From Chloroflexota bacterium (GTDB lineage Bacteria; Chloroflexota; Anaerolineae; Aggregatilineales; Phototrophicaceae): a stretch of 64,000 bases of DNA. The stretch spans positions 94,837 to 158,836 of the forward strand of contig WTGB01000083.1 of assembly GCA_011523735.1 (NCBI GenBank). The letters run 5' to 3'. The stretch's first letter is position 1. Every line of letters starts with the position of its first letter. A program made the translations under genes and the position numbers. Shown piece after piece: positions 53,699 to 62,166 of this stretch. Under the pieces are notes generated by a model. It had not been told where the DNA came from, searched no databases, and saw only the letters and a list, made by a program, of their open reading frames with translations.

Positions 53699-54505
53699 CT
53701 AAATGCCAATATCGCGGCTGGCGAACATTTTCAGGGACAGGGCGAAACCGATAAGTACGGCGACCAGCACGATGATAGAATCGGCCGGGTCATACGTGCC
53801 TAGCACGAAGGCTTCACCGTTCAGGTAGCTAAAGTAAGAGAGGTCCTCCATCAGATCGGCGATGGTCCCGCTGGCAGCGGCGCCCAAAGCGTTGAATATG
53901 TAACTGACGATGACGAAGGCCACCGAGAAACCGATAGCCATGGCGCGCCTGCGCAGCACCGTACCCAGCAAGCATGTCACGGTCATTACCAGCAGCATGC
54001 TCGGATACAAATCTAGGATGCTCTTGAAGATCACGTCCAGCGGGGCGTCAATATTCATGGCGACCATGCCCAAGACGGTGATCAGCGCGCAAAGCACAAC
54101 GATCGCCAAGCCATTCAAAGCATAGCCGATCCAGCGTTCCACAACGTAGGCTGAGCGGGAAATCGGAAGCGACAGGATCACATCCATCACGCCGGACCGC
54201 TCGTCGTTGGCGGTGATATTCAGACCGGCCATGACCGCGAATACGGATAAGAAAATCGCCGCCTCCGATACGAAGACTGAGACGATCCATCCTTCCGAGC
54301 GTGTAAGGAGCGCCACATCACTCGCGCCGAATGCCTGTAGCAGGGCGGGCGGGAACGATTCAAATAGCTCGGCGTAGCCGGAGATTATATCCGGGCTGGC
54401 TGCGATGAAGTCGATGTACAATCCTAGCGCGCCGAGACCCAATCCCCAGTAGAGGATTTGCTTCCACGACGTACGCAAGGTGTTGGCAACTATTATGCCG
54501 TTCAT
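53699..54505 (-). CDS. ABC-2 type transporter permease, first subunit
   Basis: 268 residues with about six membrane segments and the motif NITANDERSGVMDVILSLPISRSAYVVERW. Together with its paralogue it would form a heterodimeric channel driven by the ATPase at 54502. It overlaps the ATPase stop by four bases (ATGA). The cargo is unknown; such systems often export antimicrobial compounds or lipids. Confidence 0.88.
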   Translation of the reverse strand: MNGIIVANTLRTSWKQILYWGLGLGALGLYIDFIAASPDIISGYAELFESFPPALLQAFGASDVALLTRSEGWIVSVFVSEAAIFLSVFAVMAGLNITANDERSGVMDVILSLPISRSAYVVERWIGYALNGLAIVVLCALITVLGMVAMNIDAPLDVIFKSILDLYPSMLLVMTVTCLLGTVLRRRAMAIGFSVAFVIVSYIFNALGAAASGTIADLMEDLSYFSYLNGEAFVLGTYDPADSIIVLVAVLIGFALSLKMFASRDIGI

Positions 54506-55437
54506 TGTCTTTTCTCCTCGTCGCCGCTGTAAAAGGCCAGGAAGATCTCCTCGAGCGAAGGTTCTTCTACCTGCAGCATTTCGACATATCCGCCGCTGAT
54601 CGCCCGCAACAGGGGATCAAAGTCGCCGATCATCCGCATGCGGACGCGTGTGCCGTTTGTGCTGACATCGGTGATCGATGGCATGCTGTCCAACTGCTGC
54701 GGCAAACCTTCGGGAATGGCATCGCGGAAAGTCACATCCACCCAATTGAATTCAACATTCGTGATCTTCTCGACCGACTCCACTGCCTTCAGTTCACCGT
54801 CGCGCAAGATGCCGACCCGATCGCAGATTGCCTGCACCTCACTCAATACGTGCGAGGAAAGAAATACCGTCCTTCCCTTGGCGCGGTATTCGCCCATCAT
54901 CTCATGGAACGTCTGCTGCACCAGCGGATCAAGTCCGCCGGTGGGCTCGTCAAGAATGAGCAACTCCGGCGAATGCATCATCGCGATGACCAGACCAAGC
55001 TTGCGTTTATTGCCCGACGAAAGGTCGCGCACGCGTTTGGTCGTATCCAGATCCAAACGTTCGGCAAGCTCGTCGGCATGTTTCACGATGCCCTTGGTAT
55101 CGCCACGAATGCTGGCGACATAAGTGATGATCTGGTTGCCAGTGCGCCCGTCCCACAAACTTAGCTCGCCCGGTAAGAACCCGATGCGCCGGTGTATCTC
55201 GACGCTGTCATTGCGAATGTCCATGCCGAAGATGGTGGCGGAGCCGGCGCTGGGACGAATCAGATCCAGCAGCATGCGTATCGTGGTCGTTTTGCCGGCG
55301 CCATTTGGACCAAGATAGCCGAAGATCTCGCCGCGGTTGACATTTAGATTCAGGTTGTCAAGCGCTACAGTCTTGCTGGACCCGGAACCGTATTCCTTCG
55401 AAAGCCCCTTCATTTCAATGACCGCAGCCGACGCCAT
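54502..55437 (-). CDS. ABC-2 type exporter ATPase
   Basis: 311 residues. Walker A is GPNGAGKTTT near residue 43, the Q-loop is before GFLPGELSLWDG, the signature is LSSGNKRK, Walker B is LLILDEPTGGLDP and the switch His is in SSHVLSE. The last about 80 residues form the regulatory C-terminal domain common to drug- and bacteriocin-export ATPases. AAAGGAG precedes the ATG. It is the first gene of the operon, behind a consensus promoter. Confidence 0.94.
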   Translation of the reverse strand: MASAAVIEMKGLSKEYGSGSSKTVALDNLNLNVNRGEIFGYLGPNGAGKTTTIRMLLDLIRPSAGSATIFGMDIRNDSVEIHRRIGFLPGELSLWDGRTGNQIITYVASIRGDTKGIVKHADELAERLDLDTTKRVRDLSSGNKRKLGLVIAMMHSPELLILDEPTGGLDPLVQQTFHEMMGEYRAKGRTVFLSSHVLSEVQAICDRVGILRDGELKAVESVEKITNVEFNWVDVTFRDAIPEGLPQQLDSMPSITDVSTNGTRVRMRMIGDFDPLLRAISGGYVEMLQVEEPSLEEIFLAFYSGDEEKRQ

Positions 55438-55468
55438 GTCTCGCTCCTTTATCCACGCTGCATGTGCT

Positions 55469-55497
55469 GATCAACAGATCAAATACCGACCGATCAA
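55469..55497 (-). promoter_or_regulatory. Operator-like cluster of three TTGATC repeats
   Basis: Three direct copies of TTGATC on the minus strand (GATCAA on plus at 55469, 55477 and 55492), spaced 8 and 15 bases. One lies within the palindrome TGATCA. They sit between the expected transcription start and the ATG of the ATPase gene, where a repressor (TetR- or PadR-like) could block transcription. No regulator gene is adjacent. Confidence 0.4.
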
Positions 55498-55506
55498 CTA
55501 CTAGAG

Positions 55507-55536
55507 ATTATAGACTGTGCGGGAAAACGCTGTCAA
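55507..55536 (-). promoter_or_regulatory. Consensus promoter of the ABC-2 exporter operon
   Basis: TTGACA (55536-55531), an 18-base spacer and TATAAT (55512-55507) on the minus strand. Both boxes are perfect. The predicted transcription start lies near 55500, about 60 bases before the ATG at 55437. Confidence 0.8.
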
Positions 55537-55551
55537 CGAGATTCGCTCAGA

Positions 55552-55568
55552 CCCCCAATAAGTGGGGG
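55552..55568. other. Small hairpin between serS and the ABC-2 promoter
   Basis: A six-pair stem CCCCCA / TGGGGG with a five-base loop, 43 bases beyond the serS stop. No T-tract on either strand, so any termination role for serS is uncertain. Confidence 0.35.
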
Positions 55569-55610
55569 ATCATGCTGCGCGGAGTATACAGGAATACCAT
55601 ACGCAAGCAG

Positions 55611-57032
55611 TCAAGTCGTCTTTTCGATTCGCTCAGCCCCGCCAAGGTATTTTCGCAAAACCTCAGGGATAACGACACTGCCATCGGCTTGCTGGTTGTT
55701 CTCCATGATAGCGATCATCGCCCGAGGCGTGGCTAAGCCGCTGCCGTTCAATGTGTGCAGGTAGCGCGTCTTCCGGCTGCCGCTCGGGTAATAGCGCAGC
55801 ATCGCTCGCCGCGCTTGAAAGGCTTCGGTATTGCTGCACGAGCTGACTTCGAGCCATTCTTCGCAGCCTGGCGACCACATCTCAATATCGTATTTCTTGC
55901 TCGCGCTGAAACCCAAGTCACCGGTGACAATCTCCAGGCGGCGATAGGGGATATCAAGCAGGGCGCAAATTTCTTCCGCCTGCCGCGTCATGACTTCCAG
56001 TTCGTCATAGCTCGTTTCGGGCTTGGTGAATTTGTACATCTCCACTTTTTCAAACTGATGCACGCGCTTGATGCCGCGCACATCGCGCCCGGCGCTGGCC
56101 TTTTCGCTGCGGAAGCAAGGGGTATGCGCCACATAATTCAGCGGCAAATCGGCTTCTTCCAATATCTCATCGCGGTGCATATTGGTAACCGCGACTTCAG
56201 CCGTGGGCAGCAGAAACTTGTCTTCGCCTTCCACACCATACACGGTGTCCCGAAACTTGGGAAACTGCGCCGAGCCATACAGCATTTCGCTATGCACAAT
56301 GTACGGCGTGTACAGTTCGATATAGCCATTCGCTCCCGCCCGATCGAGGAAGAAGCTGATAAGCGCTCGCTGCAAGTGCGCGCCCCAGCCCTTGAGTAGG
56401 TAATAGCGGCTGCCCGATAGCTTAACGCCTCGCTCAAAGTCGATGATGCCCAAAGCCGGCCCCAACTCCCAATGCGGCTTCGGCTCGAAGTCAAATTCGC
56501 GGAAGTTGCCACAGGGCGAATGCGCGATATTATGCTCCTCGCTATCAAAGACCGGCACGCTGCTGTGGGGCAGGTTTGGTAGCCAGAGCATGTTCTCTCG
56601 AAGGTCTGCTTCGATCGACTCAATTCGATCGAAACCCGCTGCGATTTCATCGCCCATCAATCGTAGTTCGCGTATCAACTCGTCAAACGACGCTTTGACA
56701 TCCTGCTCTCCTTTCGTCGCTACCGCTACCGTGCCATCCATCAATCCGCTCGCCCGGTCAAAATCTGACGCGCCAATTGCGGCGCCGGCCGCTTTCGCTC
56801 GCGTCGCTTTCTCTCGATCCGACATTTTTTTATCACCGCGCAGTTTTCCCATTGCGCGATTCAACTTGTTCCGCGCCGCCTGTGCCGTCTCGATGCGTGT
56901 CCGCATCTCCCGCCGCTGTGCATCCAGTTCGACGATGCCATCAATGCGATTCAACGCTGCCTCGTCGTTCAGTTTCACTATTTGTTCTTTCACCCAATCC
57001 GTCTTTTCACGGATTAGTGCAATATCTAGCAT
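55611..57032 (-). CDS. serS: Seryl-tRNA synthetase
   Basis: 473 residues. The N-terminal coiled-coil arm that grips the tRNASer variable arm spans residues about 30-110. The class II core has GRDVRGIKRVHQFEKVEMYKF (motif 2) and NGSGLATPRAMIAIMEN (motif 3). It is slightly longer than the E. coli enzyme due to a longer arm region. AAGGAGAGG precedes the ATG. It charges tRNASer and starts selenocysteine synthesis where present. It stands alone. Confidence 0.97.
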   Translation of the reverse strand: MLDIALIREKTDWVKEQIVKLNDEAALNRIDGIVELDAQRREMRTRIETAQAARNKLNRAMGKLRGDKKMSDREKATRAKAAGAAIGASDFDRASGLMDGTVAVATKGEQDVKASFDELIRELRLMGDEIAAGFDRIESIEADLRENMLWLPNLPHSSVPVFDSEEHNIAHSPCGNFREFDFEPKPHWELGPALGIIDFERGVKLSGSRYYLLKGWGAHLQRALISFFLDRAGANGYIELYTPYIVHSEMLYGSAQFPKFRDTVYGVEGEDKFLLPTAEVAVTNMHRDEILEEADLPLNYVAHTPCFRSEKASAGRDVRGIKRVHQFEKVEMYKFTKPETSYDELEVMTRQAEEICALLDIPYRRLEIVTGDLGFSASKKYDIEMWSPGCEEWLEVSSCSNTEAFQARRAMLRYYPSGSRKTRYLHTLNGSGLATPRAMIAIMENNQQADGSVVIPEVLRKYLGGAERIEKTT

Positions 57033-57141
57033 GTTTTCCTCTCCTTGAGAACTTAGTATTTGGGTGAATTGTACGGTATTTTGCCCTTGCCATGCGCCGC
57101 AGGCAATAGTCGCTCATGCCCCGGTAAAGCGACGCACGGAT

Positions 57142-57327
57142 CTAAGAGCGACTAGAAGAGGAGGAGGTCGACCCTTCGTATCGGGCGCGCGCCCATTCGG
57201 GGACGTCATCCGGCAGAGGGCGGCCAAGGTCGCGTAAGAATCGCCGCCCAGCGACAATCAGGCCCATGAGGATGTTGATGGTGACGATGGCGTCAAATAC
57301 TTGGGGGGTGAGAAAGTCGATGAACAT
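57142..57327 (-). CDS. Small hypothetical protein downstream of lysS
   Basis: 61 residues from the ATG at 57327. A hydrophobic stretch (AIVTINILMGLIVAG) looks like a single membrane helix. A basic and acidic segment and a serine-rich tail (five to six Ser before the stop) follow. It lies 22 bases after the lysS stop in the same direction, so co-transcription is likely. The ribosome binding site is weak, which lowers confidence. I recognise no family. Confidence 0.42.
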   Translation of the reverse strand: MFIDFLTPQVFDAIVTINILMGLIVAGRRFLRDLGRPLPDDVPEWARARYEGSTSSSSSRS

Positions 57328-57349
57328 GGTTGTTTCGCTTGCGTCCAGA

Positions 57350-59221
57350 TCACAAACACAGTGTTCGCCAAAAGTCGCCAATGGCGACCTCGACGAGCGC
57401 ATCATCGACGCGGTAGAAGCTTTCGTCTGTCATCACGTAAAGTGACCCGCTTAAGGCTTTTCGCAAATTTCTCAATTGCGGCAACGAGCCTACAAGCGCG
57501 TTCGCCATTCGAAATTCGACCCCCACATTATGAGCCGGCAGGTAAAGCGCTAGCTTCCGCTTTGTACCATCCAACGGCAAGTCGAGTTGGTACTCGCATT
57601 CTTGTACCGCGGCGTCAAGCATGAACTGCCCCCGCAAATCACGGTCAGTCGGCGAGGGACTGCGCAGATGAGGGTAGAGCAAGACATCGCGGATGCTTAC
57701 TTGATCTGTCAGCAACATCACCATGCGGTCAACGCCGCCACCGAATCCACCGTTTGGCGGCATGCCATAGCGCATTGCATTGAGATAATCGTCATCGAGT
57801 GGTGTGGTCTCGTCCGCCCCCTCCGCGTATAGCCGCTTCATTTCGACAAAGCGGTCTTGCTGGTCGCGCGGGTCGTTCAGCTCAGTGAAAGCGTTGCCCA
57901 TCTCCATACCAGCGATGAAAAACTCGAAACGTTCCGTATGGCTTTCGATGTAGCGCCTTTCCTTTTCATTTGGCGGATTTGCCTCGCCTTGCAGCCGCTT
58001 GGCAAATGGCGACATGTCTCGCGGATAATCTTTGATGATCGTCGGCTGGGTCAACTTCTGCTCGATGTAATTGCCGAGAAGATGCTCGACGATCATGCGT
58101 CCCCAAGTATCAGCCGGATTCAAACCCTCTGCCAGGTCTCGCGATGCCAAATAGGCATAGAGCGATTTGCTGCACGGGTAATCCATATAGTCGAATCCGA
58201 GTAACTCCTCAGTTGCTTCACGGATGCTCAGGCGCCTCCAGGGCGGCGCCAGATTAATTCGCTCGCCTTGGTAGACGATTTCCGTCGATCCCGTGACTCG
58301 TTCAGCAGCATAAGCAAACATCCGCTCTGTAATGTCCATAACGCCAGCGTAGTCGATATAGGCTTTATAGAATTCGAGCATGGTGAATTCTGTGTTGTGC
58401 TTGTAACTGACGCCTTCGTTGCGGAAGTCGCGGCCGATCTCGTAAACCGCGTCATAACCGCCGACCAGCAGACGTTTCAGATATAACTCAAAGCTGATGC
58501 GCAGATAAAGGTCCTGATGCAGTTGATTATGATGCGTGACAAAGGGACGGGCTGCGGCGCCGCCATAAAGCGGCTGCAAGATCGGCGTCTCCACCTCCAG
58601 CATACCTTCGTTATCAAGAAAGTCTCGCAGCGCTTTTATCGTCCGCGCCCGCTTGACAAAGACATCACGCACGGACCTGTTGACAGCCAAATCGGCGTAT
58701 CGCTGCCGATAACGGGTTTCTACATCCTTAAACTCGCCGTACTCTATTACGGTACCATCGTCCCGGCGCTGCTCTTTCACCACTGGCAGGGGGCTTAGCG
58801 ACTTGCTGATCAAACGCAACTGCTTTACTGCTACGCTGATCTCGCCGGCCCGTGTGCGCATCATGTTGCCACTTGCCTGCACAAAGTCATCAACATCAAT
58901 CAGCTTCCGCCGCACGAGTTCGTAAGTCGCCTCGCCCAAGGCATGGACACGCAAGAAAAGTTGTACTCGACCGCTTTCGTCCTCAATATGAGCGAAGGAC
59001 ACTTTGCCTTTGGTATTCAATCGGCGGATGCGGCCGGTAAGTCTAACTTCAATAGGTTCTTCTTCGCTCGATTGCTCCGATTCGAACAGGAGAAAAGCCT
59101 GCACAGCTTCGGCAATGCGATGACTCCGCCCCGCCCGCGCTGGATACAGTTCTAGGTCCCTGTCCTGCAATCGCTCGGCTTTTTCCAGCCGTTCAAGCTC
59201 CAACTTGCTCGGTTGCCACAT
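57350..59221 (-). CDS. lysS: Lysyl-tRNA synthetase (class II) with a C-terminal extension
   Basis: 623 residues, whereas class II LysRS usually has about 490-510. The OB-fold anticodon domain (VRLTGRIRRLNTKGKVSFAHI) and the class II motifs are complete: RYRQRYADLA, ISFELYLKRLLVGGYDAVYEIG with RNEGVSYKHNTEFTMLE (motif 2), GMEMGNAFTELNDP and GFGGGVDRMVMLLT (motif 3). About 100 residues follow the normal end (after YPHLR) with an alpha/beta pattern and LPAHNVGVEFRMANAL. I recognise no domain there. A leader hairpin is found upstream (59262-59282). Confidence 0.95.
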   Translation of the reverse strand: MWQPSKLELERLEKAERLQDRDLELYPARAGRSHRIAEAVQAFLLFESEQSSEEEPIEVRLTGRIRRLNTKGKVSFAHIEDESGRVQLFLRVHALGEATYELVRRKLIDVDDFVQASGNMMRTRAGEISVAVKQLRLISKSLSPLPVVKEQRRDDGTVIEYGEFKDVETRYRQRYADLAVNRSVRDVFVKRARTIKALRDFLDNEGMLEVETPILQPLYGGAAARPFVTHHNQLHQDLYLRISFELYLKRLLVGGYDAVYEIGRDFRNEGVSYKHNTEFTMLEFYKAYIDYAGVMDITERMFAYAAERVTGSTEIVYQGERINLAPPWRRLSIREATEELLGFDYMDYPCSKSLYAYLASRDLAEGLNPADTWGRMIVEHLLGNYIEQKLTQPTIIKDYPRDMSPFAKRLQGEANPPNEKERRYIESHTERFEFFIAGMEMGNAFTELNDPRDQQDRFVEMKRLYAEGADETTPLDDDYLNAMRYGMPPNGGFGGGVDRMVMLLTDQVSIRDVLLYPHLRSPSPTDRDLRGQFMLDAAVQECEYQLDLPLDGTKRKLALYLPAHNVGVEFRMANALVGSLPQLRNLRKALSGSLYVMTDESFYRVDDALVEVAIGDFWRTLCL

Positions 59222-59256
59222 CTTGTCTTCAGTCTCCGCGGAAGAAACGCCCTATG

Positions 59257-59282
59257 CAAGAAAAGCGGGACTTGCCCGCTTT
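59257..59282 (-). terminator. Terminator-like hairpin in the lysS leader
   Basis: On the minus strand an eight-pair perfect stem AAAGCGGG / CCCGCTTT (59282-59262) with a five-base loop is followed by TCTTGC, about 40 bases before the lysS ATG. No gene ends here (the neighbour is divergent), so it may act as an attenuator. A TATAAT box lies near 59327 on the same strand. T-box signatures were not found. Confidence 0.5.
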
Positions 59283-59445
59283 CACCTGCTTTTATAGCAA
59301 TCTTTATTCAACAGACTATTATATTTTGCTGTGGAAATACAGGTTTAATTGATTCTCGATAATTGCTCAAATTCTCGCTTGTATTCTGCTGCAAAAGGTA
59401 TAGTCTAGTGAGGTTTGCAAAAATTGTTGCGGATTGCGCAAGAAT

Positions 59446-60717
59446 ATGCAAGATTCTGAGGATTCACAGCCTCCAAATCGCTGGCTCATCACGTTAATTG
59501 TCGTTGCGCTGGCGCAAGGCCTTGGAGCCGGTGGCATTTCCCTCGTTTATCCCTTTCTACCCCTTTATATTCAAACGCTTAATGAAGCCCAATTCATTAG
59601 CCCGGAGTTGCTTGCGGGTATTGTCATTGGCGCGCCGCCGCTAGTAGCGTCTATTGCGACCCCATTCTGGGGGCGTCTTGCCGACCAATACGGGCGGAAG
59701 AAAATGGTGATGCGCGCAATTTTCGGCGCGTCGATCATCCTTGCGCTGATGGGCTTGGCACAGACCGCGCTTGCACTTATTGCCTTGCGCGCTCTACAGG
59801 GACTGACTAGCGGCATTATCGCTGCAAACATGGCGCTGGTCGCAGGTGAGAGCCCGCGGGAGCGAATCGGATTCGCGCTTGGCTCCCTGCAAGTTGGCTT
59901 GTTCGGCGGCGTTGCGATAGGTCCCATGGTTGGCGGTGTACTGGCGGAACGCTTAGGTTTTCAGGTTCCCTTTTTCTTCACGTCCGCGCTGCTCATCCTC
60001 GCCGGCCTCCTTGTTACCTTCGGCGTGCGTGAGACCTATGTACCGCCAGCAAATGCCCGTCCGAATCTGAATCCGTTGAAAATGATTCGCGCCTGGAAAG
60101 CCATCCTGTATGCGCGCGGCGTAAAGACCGTCTATTCTTTGCGCTTCCTCAATGGCTTCGCGGGGCGCTCCATCATGCCGATCGCCCCGCTCTTCGTATT
60201 GGCGCTGATTCCCAGCTCGCTGGCCGCTGGCGCAAGCAGTTACGCCGGTTTGGTCCTGACTGTGTCCGCTATCACTACCACCGTCGGTTCGTTGGTCCTA
60301 GGTTGGCTCAGTGACAGATGGGGCTATCGAAACATCCTGCTGGGCGCTGCGTTGGCCGCGGTCATTTTCTATATCCCGCAGGCATTCGTCAGCAATATCG
60401 GACAATTGCTCCTGCTTCAAGGTCTGGCGGGATTCGCTGCCGGCGGTGTCTTGTCCGCGCCTGCTGCGATGCTGGCGAAGTTCACTGACCTCGGCAACGA
60501 GGGCTCTGTTTATGGACTGGATGCCTCAGTTTCGTCCTTTGCGAACGGCATGGCGCCGCTGACTGCTTCAGTCATTGCGGCAGTTTTTGGTCTGCGAGCT
60601 GTTTTCGCCGCCGTCGCAATTTACTACCTGGCGATTCTTGTCATCGGGGCGCAATTCTTGCCATCAACAAAACGCAAGACTTTCCGCCTGCTCGCTGGTG
60701 TCGCAGGCGGGAGTTAA
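59446..60717 (+). CDS. MFS transporter, first of a tandem pair
   Basis: 423 residues, twelve membrane segments. Motif A is present as GRLADQYGRKKMV in the loop between helices 2 and 3, and its weaker second copy GWLSDRWGYRN in the second half. The layout is that of drug/sugar-efflux MFS proteins. It is closely similar to the next gene (shared IFPFLPLYI-like start, GVAIGPMVGGVLAERLG, LQGLAGFAAGGVL). I use the ATG at 59446; a TTG at 59434 is in frame. The substrate is unknown. Confidence 0.88.
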   Translation: MQDSEDSQPPNRWLITLIVVALAQGLGAGGISLVYPFLPLYIQTLNEAQFISPELLAGIVIGAPPLVASIATPFWGRLADQYGRKKMVMRAIFGASIILALMGLAQTALALIALRALQGLTSGIIAANMALVAGESPRERIGFALGSLQVGLFGGVAIGPMVGGVLAERLGFQVPFFFTSALLILAGLLVTFGVRETYVPPANARPNLNPLKMIRAWKAILYARGVKTVYSLRFLNGFAGRSIMPIAPLFVLALIPSSLAAGASSYAGLVLTVSAITTTVGSLVLGWLSDRWGYRNILLGAALAAVIFYIPQAFVSNIGQLLLLQGLAGFAAGGVLSAPAAMLAKFTDLGNEGSVYGLDASVSSFANGMAPLTASVIAAVFGLRAVFAAVAIYYLAILVIGAQFLPSTKRKTFRLLAGVAGGS

Positions 60718-60830
60718 GTGTCATGCAGACTGTACGTTTGGCCGCGGCTCGATGCAGTTCGCGAGTTTGCCGAAGTTACCACCGGGCATCAGCAATGACT
60801 TTATTCACCAAATGTATTGGTTAGGCACTT

Positions 60831-62105
60831 ATGGCTAAGGTTCTGTCACTCAACTCCCCATCGCTCACCCGAGCGTTTTCTTTTTCCCACGGTTGGCAAT
60901 TCACCCTCGGGGTTCTATTTATTGCTCAAGCCTTGTCCGCCGTCGGCTTCTCGATGATTTTCCCTTTTCTCCCGCTCTACATTGAGTCTCTTGGCAGCGC
61001 CGGAGGACATAGCACTGAACTGCTTGCGGGCTTGGTTTTGTCCGCCCAAGGCATCACCATGATGGTCGCTGCCCCGGTTTGGGGCACCGTTGCCGACCGC
61101 TTCGGCCGCAAAAAGATGATCGTGCGGGCTCTACTTGGTGGCGCCATCACGCTGGCTCTGATGGGTCTTGTGCAAAATGCCGAGCAACTGATTTTTGTCC
61201 GCGCCATGCAGGGTCTGGTCACAGGCACGGTTTCCGCCAACAATGCCTTGGTCGCTGCTGCCGCACCGCGCCACCGTGTCGGGTTCGCCATGGGCACACT
61301 GCAAGTTGGCTTATGGGCTGGCGTGGCGATTGGACCCTTGCTTGGCGGTGTGCTGGCGGACCTCTTCGGCTACACGCTGCCTTTCTTTATCACTGCGCTT
61401 CTGCTATTAACCGGCGGGCTGATTGTAATGCTAGGTGTCAATGAAGATTTCAGCGCGCCACCGAAACAGGAGAAATTCCACGCGGCCGGAATCGTTCGCA
61501 ACTGGAAAACCATTCTGCAAACTTCTGGTGTTGGATGCGTCCTGCTCATACGCTTTCAAGCCAGCCTGGCACGCGTGATTATCATGCCCATTGCGCCGTT
61601 ATTCGTGGTCTCGCTGATCGCAAATGACACCAATACCAGCAATACCTACGCGGGCTTGATCATGGCGATTTCGGCTGCTACGTCGACCTTTGGCGCAGTC
61701 TATCTTGGCAACCTAGGGGATCGAATTAGCCATCGCAAGGTGCTGTTTTATTGCGCGGCTGCTGCAACCGCTCTTTATGTGCCGCAAGCCTTTGTTGGCG
61801 ATGTCTGGCAACTCCTTCTTCTACAAGGCCTTGCGGGGATCGCAGCGGGCGGTTTGGTCGCGGCGCCCAGCGCTTTGCTTTCCCGCTATACGCAAAAGGA
61901 TACGGCCGGCGCGGTCTACGGCATAGACAATTCAGTTATGGCAAGCTCCAAAGCTGTCGCGCCGCTGATTGGCGCCACAATCGCCCTCTGGCTGGGCATG
62001 CGCGGGACATTCGTCGCGTCGGCGCTTGTCTTCGCCTTCATCGCCTTGACCGCACTGTATATCTTGCCGTCAGATAAGCTGGAATCCGCAAAACGACGCC
62101 ATTAA
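60831..62105 (+). CDS. MFS transporter, second of a tandem pair
   Basis: 424 residues, twelve membrane segments, motif A GTVADRFGRKKMIVR and second-half copy GNLGDRISHRKVL. Many segments align with the protein encoded at 59446, so this is a tandem duplication that has diverged well. The 113-base gap between the two lacks an obvious terminator; they could be transcribed together. The substrate is unknown. Confidence 0.88.
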   Translation: MAKVLSLNSPSLTRAFSFSHGWQFTLGVLFIAQALSAVGFSMIFPFLPLYIESLGSAGGHSTELLAGLVLSAQGITMMVAAPVWGTVADRFGRKKMIVRALLGGAITLALMGLVQNAEQLIFVRAMQGLVTGTVSANNALVAAAAPRHRVGFAMGTLQVGLWAGVAIGPLLGGVLADLFGYTLPFFITALLLLTGGLIVMLGVNEDFSAPPKQEKFHAAGIVRNWKTILQTSGVGCVLLIRFQASLARVIIMPIAPLFVVSLIANDTNTSNTYAGLIMAISAATSTFGAVYLGNLGDRISHRKVLFYCAAAATALYVPQAFVGDVWQLLLLQGLAGIAAGGLVAAPSALLSRYTQKDTAGAVYGIDNSVMASSKAVAPLIGATIALWLGMRGTFVASALVFAFIALTALYILPSDKLESAKRRH

Positions 62106-62132
62106 CCTGCCTGGCTCGGCAATACTCTACGC

Positions 62133-62160
62133 TTGCGGTGTTATGTTTGACCGATACAAT
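62133..62160 (+). promoter_or_regulatory. Promoter of nth, possibly for a leaderless transcript
   Basis: TTGCGG (62133-62138), a 16-base spacer and TACAAT (62155-62160). The ATG of nth starts only six bases after the -10 box, so transcription would begin at or next to the A of ATG. No ribosome binding site is present. Confidence 0.5.
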
Positions 62161-62166
62161 TGACAT

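Noticed and set aside
54505..55164. 219-codon plus-strand ORF opposite the ABC-2 ATPase gene
   Set aside because: A shadow of the ATPase gene on the other strand, with no recognisable motifs.
59283..59445. T-box riboswitch upstream of lysS
   Set aside because: The conserved T-box core (AGGGTGG...ACCGCG) is absent; only a simple terminator-like hairpin is present.
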